Shown here in pieces: positions 55,758 through 64,000 of a stretch of DNA of 64,000 bases. Location of the stretch: contig NC_092811.1 in NCBI RefSeq assembly GCF_040954645.1, positions 117,749,343 through 117,813,342 on the forward strand, read 5' to 3'. Both the position numbers and the translations under genes were made by a program. Under the pieces are notes generated by a model. It did no database searches, was not told the origin of the DNA, and was given only the letters and a program-made list of their open reading frames with translations. The first letter of the stretch is position 1; each line of letters opens with the position of its first letter. The DNA comes from Diabrotica undecimpunctata. Its lineage: Eukaryota > Arthropoda > Insecta > Coleoptera > Chrysomelidae.

Positions 55758-56002
55758 ATTTATTTTGTTTCAACCACTTGAAATATTATTGATGTAGTGA
55801 TGTATTGTGTTAAATTATATTAAAAATGTTTATAGATTTTAAGAATTCTATCAAGTCAGCTATACTATAATTCCACTATTTGGAAGAGTGATTTCATCGT
55901 TTGAAGGCAGAGAAGTGGGGAAAGACCTATGAAAATCCAGTGGCATACACTCACTTTTATTTCAAAGTTAATTATATTATATTTTTTAAATATTATTTGT
56001 TC

Positions 56003-56228
56003 AAAATAGGCCACAATATAAATTTATTTACAGGTTTTTACTGACGTTTCGATCTCTATATCCAAAGACCATTTTCAAAGATATACACGATAGTTATATT
56101 TATATAATATTATTTATATAATCTTATATTATTTAATTTTTTTTTTCTAACTTTAAAAACGGTCTCTGGAATAGAGATCGAAACGTCAGTAAATTAACCA
56201 TGTAAATAGATATATTGTGGCTTATTTT
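56003..56228. repeat. Foldback element 1 (arms about 78 bp) with hammerhead-like core
   Basis: Arms 56003-56080 and 56151-56228 are imperfect reverse complements. Each holds a GAGATCGAAACGTCAGTAAA-type sequence (reversed in the left arm). The stem GGTCTCT...AGAGATC precedes GAAAC-GTC, as stem II does in a hammerhead, but the CUGANGA part is degenerate. The loop is AT-rich, about 70 bases. Confidence 0.75.
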
Positions 56229-56387
56229 CAAAATTCTCCCTAAAAATAAAGAATTCCACAAGCAAAAAGCTATAAAAAATAAATATATCTATCATTTATA
56301 TATTTGAAAACGGAAAAATACAGAATGCCATAAGCAAAAAGCTATATTGATGGATTCGACCGTTACTTGATGGAAATTCATTTTATG

Positions 56388-56580
56388 TAACAATAAAACA
56401 CTGAAAACTTTGTTTTCGAAACTTCCACAAAATTTATTATAAAATCTTATCACTACAGCTGTTTCGGCAGAGTGCCTTTCTCAAGTGATCTATTTTTGGT
56501 ATACAACAGCTGTAGTGATAAGATTTTATAATAAATTTTCTGGAAGTTTCGAAAACAAAATTTTCAGTTTTTTATTGTTA
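56388..56580. repeat. Foldback element 2 (arms 76 bp)
   Basis: Arms 56388-56463 and 56505-56580 are reverse complements with few mismatches (share ATAAAATCTTATCACTACAG and the next bases). The 41-base loop contains a GGCA...TGCC stem next to GAAAC on the minus strand. A solo arm-like copy occurs at 5571-5680. Confidence 0.85.
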
Positions 56581-56644
56581 CAAAAAGCTAAGAAAAAAAA
56601 ACAAATAAATTTGCAGAAAGCTTATTGATGCTACCCGACTGTCG

Positions 56645-57478
56645 CGGAAGTTACGCTAAAACGTCTATTGACGTGACCTGACCAGGTTCTAATTTTGTTA
56701 AGATTCTCTTAAACCAGCGCTCAAACACTTCGAAAGTCATTTCTTCATGATAATCTCCTGTTTTTCTTGACTCATATTGAAGCAAACCATCATCAAGGAA
56801 CCCTGTATCACTTCCTATATGGATACTGATCAAACGTCGTCCCTTTCCTGATAGAGCTTTTAATCCTATAAAGCAGCCTTCTATAAATGCTTCGCGTTTA
56901 CCTTTGACATTTAAATCTTGCCAATCTTTTCCACCTGTATGACCTTCGTTAATCCATGTTTCATCCAAATAATATGTTTTCCGTTCAATGCTGCGAAGTG
57001 TGCGTATTTCTTTAAAATATTTTCTTCTCCACACAATAATTTCTTTTTTTTTTCTAATAACACACTTTTTCTGTTTTTACATATCGAAAGTTCATTTTGT
57101 GCATAGTTCTGATTAATACTCTATGAGATATCTTGGGTAAAAAGTAATTGTTTTCGAGCTCTTGAGAAATTTTTTCGGTGTTGGAATTTTACTCCGAAAA
57201 TAAAATGTCTTTTCTCGTCATCCAAAACAATGTTTTTTCTACCTCTAGTTTTACGTTTTACTTGCTTTTTATATTCCGATGTATTTTAGGCACATGCTAA
57301 ATACAGCTAATGGATACTTTTCTTAAACTGCTACAAATATCGACCGCTTGGCTAATATTTGATGCCATTTTTCTGCATCATGCAATTCAATTCCTTCATA
57401 TTGTATCACTGCCTTCTCTTCTGACGTTAACATTTTGCTGTCTTCTCTTGGAACAACTCGGTTGTTCGTCCATTATAT
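56645..57478 (-). pseudogene. DDE transposase fragment (same family as 22690 and 41217)
   Basis: The minus strand from about 57475 reads MDEQPSCSKRRQQNVNVRR-like sequence with heavy decay. From 57034 it is open: WRRKYFKEIRTLRSIERKTY, YLDETWINEGHTGGKDWQDL (first Asp), REAFIEGCFIGLKALSGKGR, HIGSDTGFLDDGLLQYESRK, TGDYHEEMTFEVFERWFKRI and GQVTSIDVLA, where the second Asp region is reached and coding stops. This wording is typical of a Tc1/mariner-superfamily transposase common in insects. The N-terminus is broken and the last third is missing. Confidence 0.75.
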
Positions 57479-57784
57479 TTTAATAATCACAGAATATAAT
57501 TAAAAATTTACTATAAAACGACAAACTCCAATAACACTAGGATTATCACCACAAACTTCAACCGCAAAAAATATAATCACAAAAGGCAACAGAAGCACTC
57601 CCGCCAGCACCGCCTATGTAAATAAACGTTTCTTGCTTCGGCAGGTGCGGTGGTATTACCGCTACGATGCTTTACAAATTCCCAAGTTGCCAAGTTTTTG
57701 AAACTGAATGGGAATGAAATGTAACATATCAATTTTTATTTTATAAACTTAAATATGTAACAAAACTGATCATGCAAATAAAAT

Positions 57785-57950
57785 TTATTTATATAGAAGT
57801 TGTTTTAATGTTTTTGGAATGTGGTGATATAGTCTTTCAACTGAGAATATTTAACAGTCAATCAAAATGTGCTTCACTGTCACTTTACATTCACAAACAA
57901 AATACATTAGTTCCTCTTCTCTCTTCAACAAGTATTCATGTGTTTTATTA
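57785..57950 (-). pseudogene. LINE C-terminal Cys/His fragment
   Basis: The minus strand reads THEYLLKREEELMYFVCECK then VTVKHILIDC, a stop, and IFSVERLYHHIPKTLKQLL. T-H-x-Y/L-L...C-x-C...V-x-H-I-L-x-x-C is the segment after RNase H in I/Jockey/R1-type LINEs (compare CSCDNISQCDINHILFKC at 48240-48330). Confidence 0.6.
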
Positions 57951-57959
57951 GTGAAAAAA

Positions 57960-58005
57960 ATTTGATTTCCGAAGTGGAAATTGAAACGTCAATAAACTTA
58001 CTTTA
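57960..58005 (+). other. Hammerhead-like motif relic
   Basis: The stem ATTTCC-GAAGT-GGAAAT is followed by TGAAACGTCAATAAACTTA, then TTGTGACTTATTCCC. The layout matches the right arm of the foldback at 56151-56228. The CUGANGA core is not preserved. Confidence 0.35.
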
Positions 58006-58074
58006 ACCTTTAATTGTGACTTATTCCCATTTAAATAATAATTACAATTTTGATCACTTCTAGCAGTATCACTT

Positions 58075-58318
58075 ATGAAATTTGAACGTTGTGCTGAAAT
58101 AGTGAACACAGAAGTGGCTGCTCACTCGGGTTGTGGACGTCCCTCCAAAGATAGTTTGCCTGGCGATGTAAAATTTGACAATATTGGTCATTTGATTAGA
58201 AGGCACGACACAAGTGCAAAAGAAATGTAGGTTACGCAAAAGTCACACTATATATGTATGCAAAAAATGTAAAATTTATCTCCATCCCGAATGTTTCGAA
58301 TCGTTTCATACAAAATAA
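58075..58318 (+). pseudogene. piggyBac-like transposase C-terminal fragment pB5
   Basis: MKFERCAEIVNTEVAAHSGC, then GRPSKDSLPGDVKFDNIGHL and IRRHDTSAKE. After a one-base shift near 58228 it continues KCRLRKSHTIYVCKKCKIYL and HPECFESFHTK with TAA at 58316. The C-x2-C...C-x2-C-x-x-x-L-H-P-x-C-F-x-x-F-H pattern is the Cys-rich C-terminal finger of piggyBac-like transposases. The DDE core is missing. A TTAA at 58366-58369 could be the right end of the element. This is a fifth, independent piggyBac-like copy in the window. Confidence 0.75.
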
Positions 58319-58475
58319 TAATTATGTTTTATAACAGTCTTGGCCAAGGGTGTGTACACGCACTCTTAATTTTTTAGATGTTAATTTTATTGTTAAAAAG
58401 TCATAAACATATCTTAGTTGAGGCATTTTTACTTAGTTTCATTAAAAAAAAAACGGACAAATTTTTGTTTTTCAT

Positions 58476-59690
58476 TCTTCTTCTTCATCAGGTGCCATCT
58501 CCTCTTAGAAGGTTGGCAACCATCATGGCAATTCGCACTTTCGATACCGCTGCTCTAAAGAGATCAGCAGAAGTGCAGTTAAACCAAGCTCTCAAATTAT
58601 TTAACCAGGAAATGCGTCTTCTTCCGCGACTCCTTCTACCGTGTATTCTTTCTTGCATTATTAATTGCAACAAGTTATAATGCTTGCCCCTCATGACATG
58701 TCCCATATATTGCAGTTTTCTGACTTTAATTGTATTCAAAACCTCTTTATATTTTCCCATTCTTCTTAACACCTCGACATTCGTGACTCTATCTACCCAA
58801 CTTATTCTTAATATCCTTCTGTAGGCCCATAACTCGAAGGCTTCTAATCTGTCCGAAAAATCTTTCTTTAATGTTCAAGCCTCCAACCCATTAAATAATA
58901 CGGAGAACACGTAGCATCTCAGAAGTCTTACCTTTAAAGAAATTGAAATGTCCCTGCTGCAGAGTACTTTTTTCAGTTTGTTGAAAGAATTTCTTGCCTG
59001 TCCTATCCTATTCTTGCCTTAATCTCTTCTGTGTACTCATTATTTTCGTTAATTATTGTACCCATTCTCCATGTATTGTTATGTTTTCTTGGCCCTGTTG
59101 GGCTTATGTAATTACCATAAATTGTGTCTTTTTTGTGTATAGGTACACTCCGTTTTCTTCACTGGCTGCTACCACTCGGTCAACCATTTGTTGTAAATCC
59201 TTAAGACATTCCGCTAATAATATAGTGTCGTCGGCAAACCGTATATTATTGATTGGTCGGCCATTTACTTTTATTCCCATAGTTAGTTCTTCTAGTGCTT
59301 CCTGGATTATTTCCTCCGAATAAAAATTAAACAGAGTAGGAGACAGGACACAGCCCTGACTGATGCCCCTCTCAATCTGTATTTCATCTGAAAAGACGTT
59401 GTTCTCTTTTACCACAGCGATCTGATTATAATAGATCCTAATGATCCTGATGTTTCTCATATCTAAGTTTTTCTTTTCAAGTAATTCGATAAGACGGTTA
59501 TGTCTGACCTTATTGAAGGCTTTGTTGTAATCCAAGAAACACATATATACTGGCTGATTAACATCCATGCACCTTTGCACAAGTACATTCACAGCGAACA
59601 GGGCTTCCCTCGTTCCCAGTGCATTTCTAAATCCAAATTGTGTGTCACAAGTTATATAATTTTTTTCCATACCTGTCTATAAATAAAAGT
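58476..59690 (-). pseudogene. LINE ORF2 fragment, GAA-tailed family (copy 5)
   Basis: The minus strand from 59670 reads CDTQFGFRNALGTREALFAV, YMCFLDYNKAFNKVRHNRLI (box A), GISQGCVLSPTLFNFY, RFADDTILLAECLKDLQQMV (box C as FADD, near 59240), then degenerate KKTQFMVIT. The C-terminal block at 58772-58488 gives LRRMGKYKEVLNTIKVRKLQ, YMGHVMRGKHYNLLQLIMQE, GRRSRGRRRISWLNNLRAWF and DLFRAAVSKVRIAMMVANLL. The 3' end is GAAGAAGAATG (plus strand TTCTTCTTC at 58477-58486). Sequence between the two open blocks is decayed. This copy and copy 6 define the family. Confidence 0.82.
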
Positions 59691-59954
59691 CAAATATAAG
59701 CATTGGAGTACAAATTCCCGAGTACAAAACGCCTCGTGTTCGAATCGGAATCAATGGAGTATTATCACGACATTTTAGCATCCTTTCTTCGTCAGACACT
59801 CAGGCTCACTCAAATTCAAACTCGGAAAGTCATTGATGCACTTGACGCAACTATGATGCAATGAAAAGCCCAATATATGGTGTAGGATCACCTACGCTGC
59901 CTACCTACACTAATGCTTCTGAGATTATTGATAAAAGTTTAATCTGCGATGATA

Positions 59955-60140
59955 ATGATCGGCTGTCAAATTTTTGATGTAAGTATGCGGTAGGGATGCA
60001 TTTTATGTTTACGGAGAATTTTTGCAGCCGAAGTTTGACTAACGTCATGTTGACGTGAAATTTCACTAGTGCTGATGTAAGAATCCTCAGTAGTAGTAGT
60101 TAATAGTACATCATATTCCTTGTCTTCACTTAACAGTTTT
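59955..60140 (-). pseudogene. Mariner-superfamily transposase N-terminal scrap
   Basis: The minus strand reads EYDVLLTTTTEDSYISTSEI, SRQHDVSQTSAAKILRKHKM and HPYRILTSKI, then stop. S-x-x-x-I-S-R-Q-x-x-V-S-x-x-S/T-x-x-x-I-L-x-x-x-K-x-H-P-Y is the second helix-turn-helix of mariner-like proteins, the part missing from the transposase at 45240-46189. Confidence 0.6.
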
Positions 60141-60190
60141 GGTTCTCATTTTTTTCATATTTAATTCCATTTCTTTTCTTGATTTCTATT

Positions 60191-60229
60191 AATTTTTTTA
60201 TTCCAAACAACTAATTTATTATACAGGGT
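60191..60229. repeat. Palindrome arm flanking the DD41D element (partner 62255-62282)
   Basis: AATTTTTTTATTCCAAACAA and CTAATTTAT at 60191-60219 reappear inverted at 62255-62282, outside the TA flanks of the element. Either the inverted repeats extend further, or the element inserted into the centre of a pre-existing 60-bp palindrome. Confidence 0.75.
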
Positions 60230-60231
60230 GA

Positions 60232-62252
60232 GTCATAACTATTGGGACATAGACTAAGGACAGGTTATTCGGACCAAAATATGGTTATTGGGCCAAATAT
60301 GCCTTAATAAAATGTTGCTGAGAAAAAAGATACAGAGTGTTAAAGTTAGTTAAAGTTAATTTTTGTTTTTCGTTTTTTGCTAATAGTTTCCCTGTATATT
60401 TATAAATTGCTATCAAAATTGGCACAGAGGCATAATCTTAGACAAGAAATAGTATTTTATTTACAATTTTACGTTTTGTCATAGAGGGCGCCACGTGGAT
60501 CATTCCTAATGATCAAATTGAGTCTAAACTTTTTCTGATGAAACTTTTTAGTAATTTTTATTACAAAATATGACGTAAACATCATTTTTACGTAAAATTG
60601 GTACTCTTATTTAAACGTGATAATTTCAACCGTTTTCGATAAAAACGCCGTCGAACTGCTTAGAGTCTTAAAAAAGGATTTCAAATATTATTTTATTTAT
60701 GAAAAGTATGCTTTGGACTGTCAGATAATTGTTGTTGGTAAATGTCATTTGTTCAGGGTCAATTATTTTTGATGTGACAGTGTAGTGTACAGTTGCATTT
60801 TTTAAAAGTAATCATTACTTTTTTTGATTGAAATGCCTCGTCACAATCATTTTACTAATGAAGAAATGCGAGATATGATTTGCGTATACGCACAAGAAAA
60901 TTTTTGCGGTCGCTCGGCAGCATGAAATGTTATACGCAAACAGAAGGCAACCAAATCACAAAACTTTTGCAAGATTATATCGTAGTTTAGGTGAAACTGG
61001 GTCATTTCACACTAAAAATCGGGGTGGTCGACCGAAACAAATCACACCTAGTCAAGAAGATGAACTTTTGGTTTGAGTAGATGAAAATCCTGAAATAAGT
61101 TCACGACATCTATCAGCAGCAACAGGAGTAAGTCAGTCGTCTATTGTTAGAATTCTAAAAAAAAGAGAACCTCCATCCTTATCACTTCACTCCTGTTCAA
61201 AATTTACTTCCAACAGATCTTCCACGACGGTTACAGTTTTGCCAACGTATTCTGAATAAACATCGCAATGACAGACACTTTTATTAAGAATATTATGTTC
61301 ACCGACGAAGCAACTTTTACCAGACGAGGGGTTTTTAATTGGCGAAATAGTCATTATTGGGAAGAAGAAAACCCGCATGCTATTAAAGCTAGACATTTTC
61401 AGCATGAGTTTAAATTGAATATTTGGTGTGGCATTATAGGCGACCAACTACTTGGGCCTTATGTTCTTCCTCCGAATTTAAATGGAGATTCTTATTTATT
61501 CTTTTTGGAAAATACTCTTAGTGATATTTTAGATGATCTGTCACTGGATGCAAGAAGAAAAATGTGGTTTATGTAGGATGAAGAGCCACCTCATTTTTCA
61601 TTAGCTGTTAGAAATCATCTTAATGACGTATTTCCTTAACGATGGATTGGCAGAGGCAGTGATTATCAATGACCACCAAGAAGTCCTGAGTACAACCCGC
61701 TAGATTTTTATTTTTAGGGACATATGAAGTCCTTAGTTTATGCCAATGAAATTTATACACGAGACGAACTTTGGAGATACATTCAAAATGCAGCTAATCT
61801 TATAAGGGGACAGAATAATATTTTTTTTAACGTCCGAAAATCCTTTATAAAAAGAATTAGAAAAGGCATAGAAATCGGAGGAGACCATGTAGAACATTTA
61901 TTTTGAGTTTTTGTGAGTTCTTTTAAGTTAAAGTGTGTTTAGTTTTGATTTATCGTCAAAACGAAAACCTTACGTTAGTTGCAACTTTGTTTATTAGTTT
62001 GGTATTTGATAGTGGAATTGTAAATAAAATACTATTTCTTGTCTAAAATTATGCCTCTGTGCCAATTTTGATAGCAATTTATAAATATACAGGGATATTA
62101 TTAGCAAAAAAAGAAATACAAAAATTAACTTTAACACCCTGTATCTTTTTTCTCAGCAATATTTTATTCAGGCATATTTGGCCCAATAGCCATATTTTGG
62201 TCCAAATAACCTGTCCTTAGTCTATGTCCCAATAGTTATGACTCACCCTGTA
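60232..62252 (+). mobile_element. Mariner-superfamily element (DD41D spacing) with about 245-bp inverted repeats
   Basis: TA at 60230-60231 and 62253-62254 flanks TACAGGGTGAGTCATAACTA and its inverse. The inverted repeats run to about 60477 and from about 62007. An inverted internal copy of the tip (ACACCCTGTATC) lies near 62137-62148. The length is 2021 bp, with the transposase on the plus strand. It is the same design as the element at 44893-46630, but its sequence is different enough to be another subfamily. Confidence 0.87.
60833..61906 (+). pseudogene. Mariner-superfamily transposase, DD41D type, with several stops
   Basis: ATG 60833 starts MPRHNHFTNEEMRDMICVYA then QENF. After breaks the chain reads ENPEISSRHLSAATGVSQSS and IVRILKK (second helix-turn-helix), LHPYHFTPVQNLLPTDLPRR, LQFCQRILNKHRNDRHF, then IKNIMFTDEATFTRRGVFNW (first Asp), RNSHYWEEENPHA, LNIWCGIIGDQLLGPYVLP, MWFM-stop-DEEPPHFSLAVRN (second Asp, G-A changed to E-E), RWIGRG, PPRSPEYNPLDFYF (third Asp, 41 residues between) and GHMKSLVYANEIYTRDELWR. 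The three Asp are present, but at least six stops and one frameshift kill it. Confidence 0.8.
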
Positions 62253-62282
62253 TAATAATTTAGTTGTTTGGAATAAAAAAAT

Positions 62283-63124
62283 TGTATTTTTAACCCTGTA
62301 TTTTTATTTTTAATTTCGTTGTTTATTTCGTCTTAGTCGTCACTGTGTTTTCTCTCCATATCTGATGCAAGTCATAGTGTTAGTATCATTTATTTTATGG
62401 CCATTAGAATAATTTATATTGAACGTTATTGAGCATACGACATTCAACGATAATTGTTTTCCTATCATTTTATATTTCCCAGTCAATTAGGTATTGCTGT
62501 AATCACAAATCGGTCAGTGCCGGCTCATTTGTCGAGTCTCGTTTTCAATTTTCAGCATTTCCATAACGTCCACAGACCATATAATAACAAGGTAACTTCC
62601 GTGAGCATGAAGACTAATTTATGGTGGAATTACAGTGATTAGAGAACGAGCCACGGCCCATCGGTCCCATCAACGTCCAACGATGCTCATCAGGTAGCGA
62701 ATGGTAAAACTGTCCATTGGCGTATTTCATCGTAAAATAATTGTAATATTGTACAAATTAATATAAAAGAAGTTATGTTTAGGTAAATTTAATTCTGTTA
62801 AAAAAATTTAATAATAACTTAACTTCAATCGTTTATGGATTATATGGAGTGTCTTTGTGTTGTTGTCTGTAAGAGTTAAAGTAGCTTCAATATTTTGCAA
62901 AATTTGTTTATTGTTTTTAAACACACGTCCTTTATTAATTTATTTTCTGTTATTGTTTTGTAAAGTTTTTGTTTTATTTTTTTTTCAGTATTTTTTGTTA
63001 ATAAAGGAACATTCAAAAGTTGTTTTAAATAAGTGTTAATCATTAAACATTTGTTTTCAAATCTATTCTTAAGTGTATCAATAGCAGCAAAAAACAAGCC
63101 TACAAATTGGATCGTTCTTGAGAA
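62283..63124. other. No recognised gene; GC-richer patch 62490-62720
   Basis: The patch (for example GCCACGGCCCATCGGTCCCA) stands out from the AT-rich surroundings and has no repeat partner in the window, so a conserved host element or exon is possible. A minus-strand 73-codon ORF at 62876-63097 has no motif I can name. Confidence 0.4.
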
Positions 63125-64000
63125 TTGATTTTGAGTAAATTAGTTTTACAATATCTGTTTGGAATTAACGTACTTGCTCAAAGATGTCGCGATATTTCTG
63201 TAGACATATACTGTTGTTTTATTGACTTCCAAAAGGCATTTGAGCGTGTTAAGCACTCTATGTTTATCGAAGCTCTAAAAGACATTGGCTTGGATGGCAG
63301 AGATGTTCGAATAATTGCAAATTTATATTGGAATCAAACAACATCAGTTTTAATAGATGGTGTGGAATCATAGGCTCTCAATATTAAAAGAGGAGTACGG
63401 CAGTGATGTCTCTTGTCACCCCTGCTTTTCAACGTTTACTCCGACAGAATTTTCAGAAAAGCACTTTCTGAAAAACAAGAAGGAATACTTGTGAACGGTG
63501 AAGTCATCAATAATTTGCGATATGCGGACGATGCAGTACTCCTAGCTTCTAGTCAAGAAGATCTGCAAACACTACTTGATAGTGTCGTTGAGAGTTGTAG
63601 GGGGGCAGGTCTGGATCTGAACATACGAAAAACTAAAATACTCGTAATAAGTAAACAACAGCATATAAAACCATCTATATATGTAAATAATACCAAACTT
63701 GAGCAAGTTGATAAAATCGTTTACCTTGGACAGCAATTAAATTGTAACGCAGAAAGTCACGGCGAAATTAGATCTAGGATAGAGCAGGCTAGAGCGGCTT
63801 TTAGAAGGATGTCCAAGGTGTTATGTAACAGAGACCTAAAATTGGCATTGAGGATCCGCCTACTTCGCTGCTACGTGTTCTCGGTCTTACTTTATGGTGT
63901 CGAGTCCTGGACTGTGAATAAAATCGATCTAAATCGCCTTGAGGCTTTCGAAATGTGGTGCTATAGAAGAATTTTAAAAGTTTCCTGGGTGGAGAAGATT
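63125..64000 (+). pseudogene. LINE ORF2, GAA-tailed family (copy 6), runs off the window
   Basis: The plus strand reads INVLAQRCRDISVDIYCCFI, DFQKAFERVKHSMFIEAL (box A), RDVRIIANLYWNQTTSVLID, a TAG at 63371, KRGVRQ, a TGA near 63403, CLLSPLLFNVYSDRIFRKAL, VINNLRYADDAVLLASSQED (YADD near 63522), LNIRKTKILVISKQQ, KIVYLGQQLNCNAESHGE, LRIRLLRCYVFSVLLYGVES, WTVNKIDLNRLEAFEMWCYR and RILKVSWVEKI at the edge. Two stops aside, this is the best preserved copy of the family. The 3' end lies beyond 64000. Confidence 0.85.

Overview
This is a window of a repeat-rich insect nuclear genome. It is strongly AT-rich and consists almost entirely of transposable elements. I see no confident host gene, rRNA, tRNA gene or CRISPR array. 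The element mix (piggyBac-like, PIF/Harbinger, Tc1/mariner-superfamily, RTE, CR1-like, Jockey-like and I-like LINEs, long TA microsatellites) suits a large beetle or hemipteran genome. The species cannot be fixed from the sequence, and clade names below rest on motif recognition, not on a search.

Layout. 1-2750: a possible tiny promoter-plus-ORF, then unassigned sequence. 2755-5138: an intact piggyBac-like element (pB1) with a spliced transposase gene. 5139-9500: mostly unassigned, with LINE debris. 9510-12450: a Jockey-like fragment, then a decayed piggyBac-like gene (pB4) split by a LINE 3' end. 12900-17935: a CR1-like LINE (minus strand) split by an RTE element (14454-17056) with a 13-bp target duplication. 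18001-20575: a second piggyBac-like element (pB2) with TTAA duplications and one frameshift. 21537-24059: copy A of an unusual inverted-repeat family (family X), split by a TA-flanked DDE element. 25028-26765 and 28150-32377: two LINEs with inverted 5' halves (twin priming), with a small Harbinger element between them. 33213-38010: a third piggyBac-like element (pB3) holding an RTE-like LINE and a truncated Harbinger element. 38015-40130: a LINE remnant split by family X copy B. 41090-43460: LINE tails, a DDE transposase fragment and an LTR-retroelement integrase fragment. 44893-46630: a mariner-superfamily element (DD41D spacing, about 300-bp terminal inverted repeats) sitting in hAT debris. 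48050-53090: a nearly complete I-like LINE. 54744-55757: family X copy C. 56003-56580: two foldback elements. 56645-60140: transposase and LINE fragments. 60232-62252: a second DD41D element. 63125-64000: a LINE running off the window.

How it fits together. The genes here are selfish genes, so the useful logic is insertion history. Several insertions can be undone exactly from the sequence. pB3 reads through once its Harbinger insert and one TAA are removed. Family X copy B shows the empty target of the element inside copy A. The CR1-like LINE is continuous once the RTE and one target duplication are removed. The two observations I rank highest are family X (long inverted repeats enclosing Pol III A/B-box-like sequence and ending in a hairpin plus T-run), and the presence in all three larger piggyBac-like elements of an internal copy of their own terminal or subterminal motif near the 5' end of the transposase gene (within the 5' intron in two of them).
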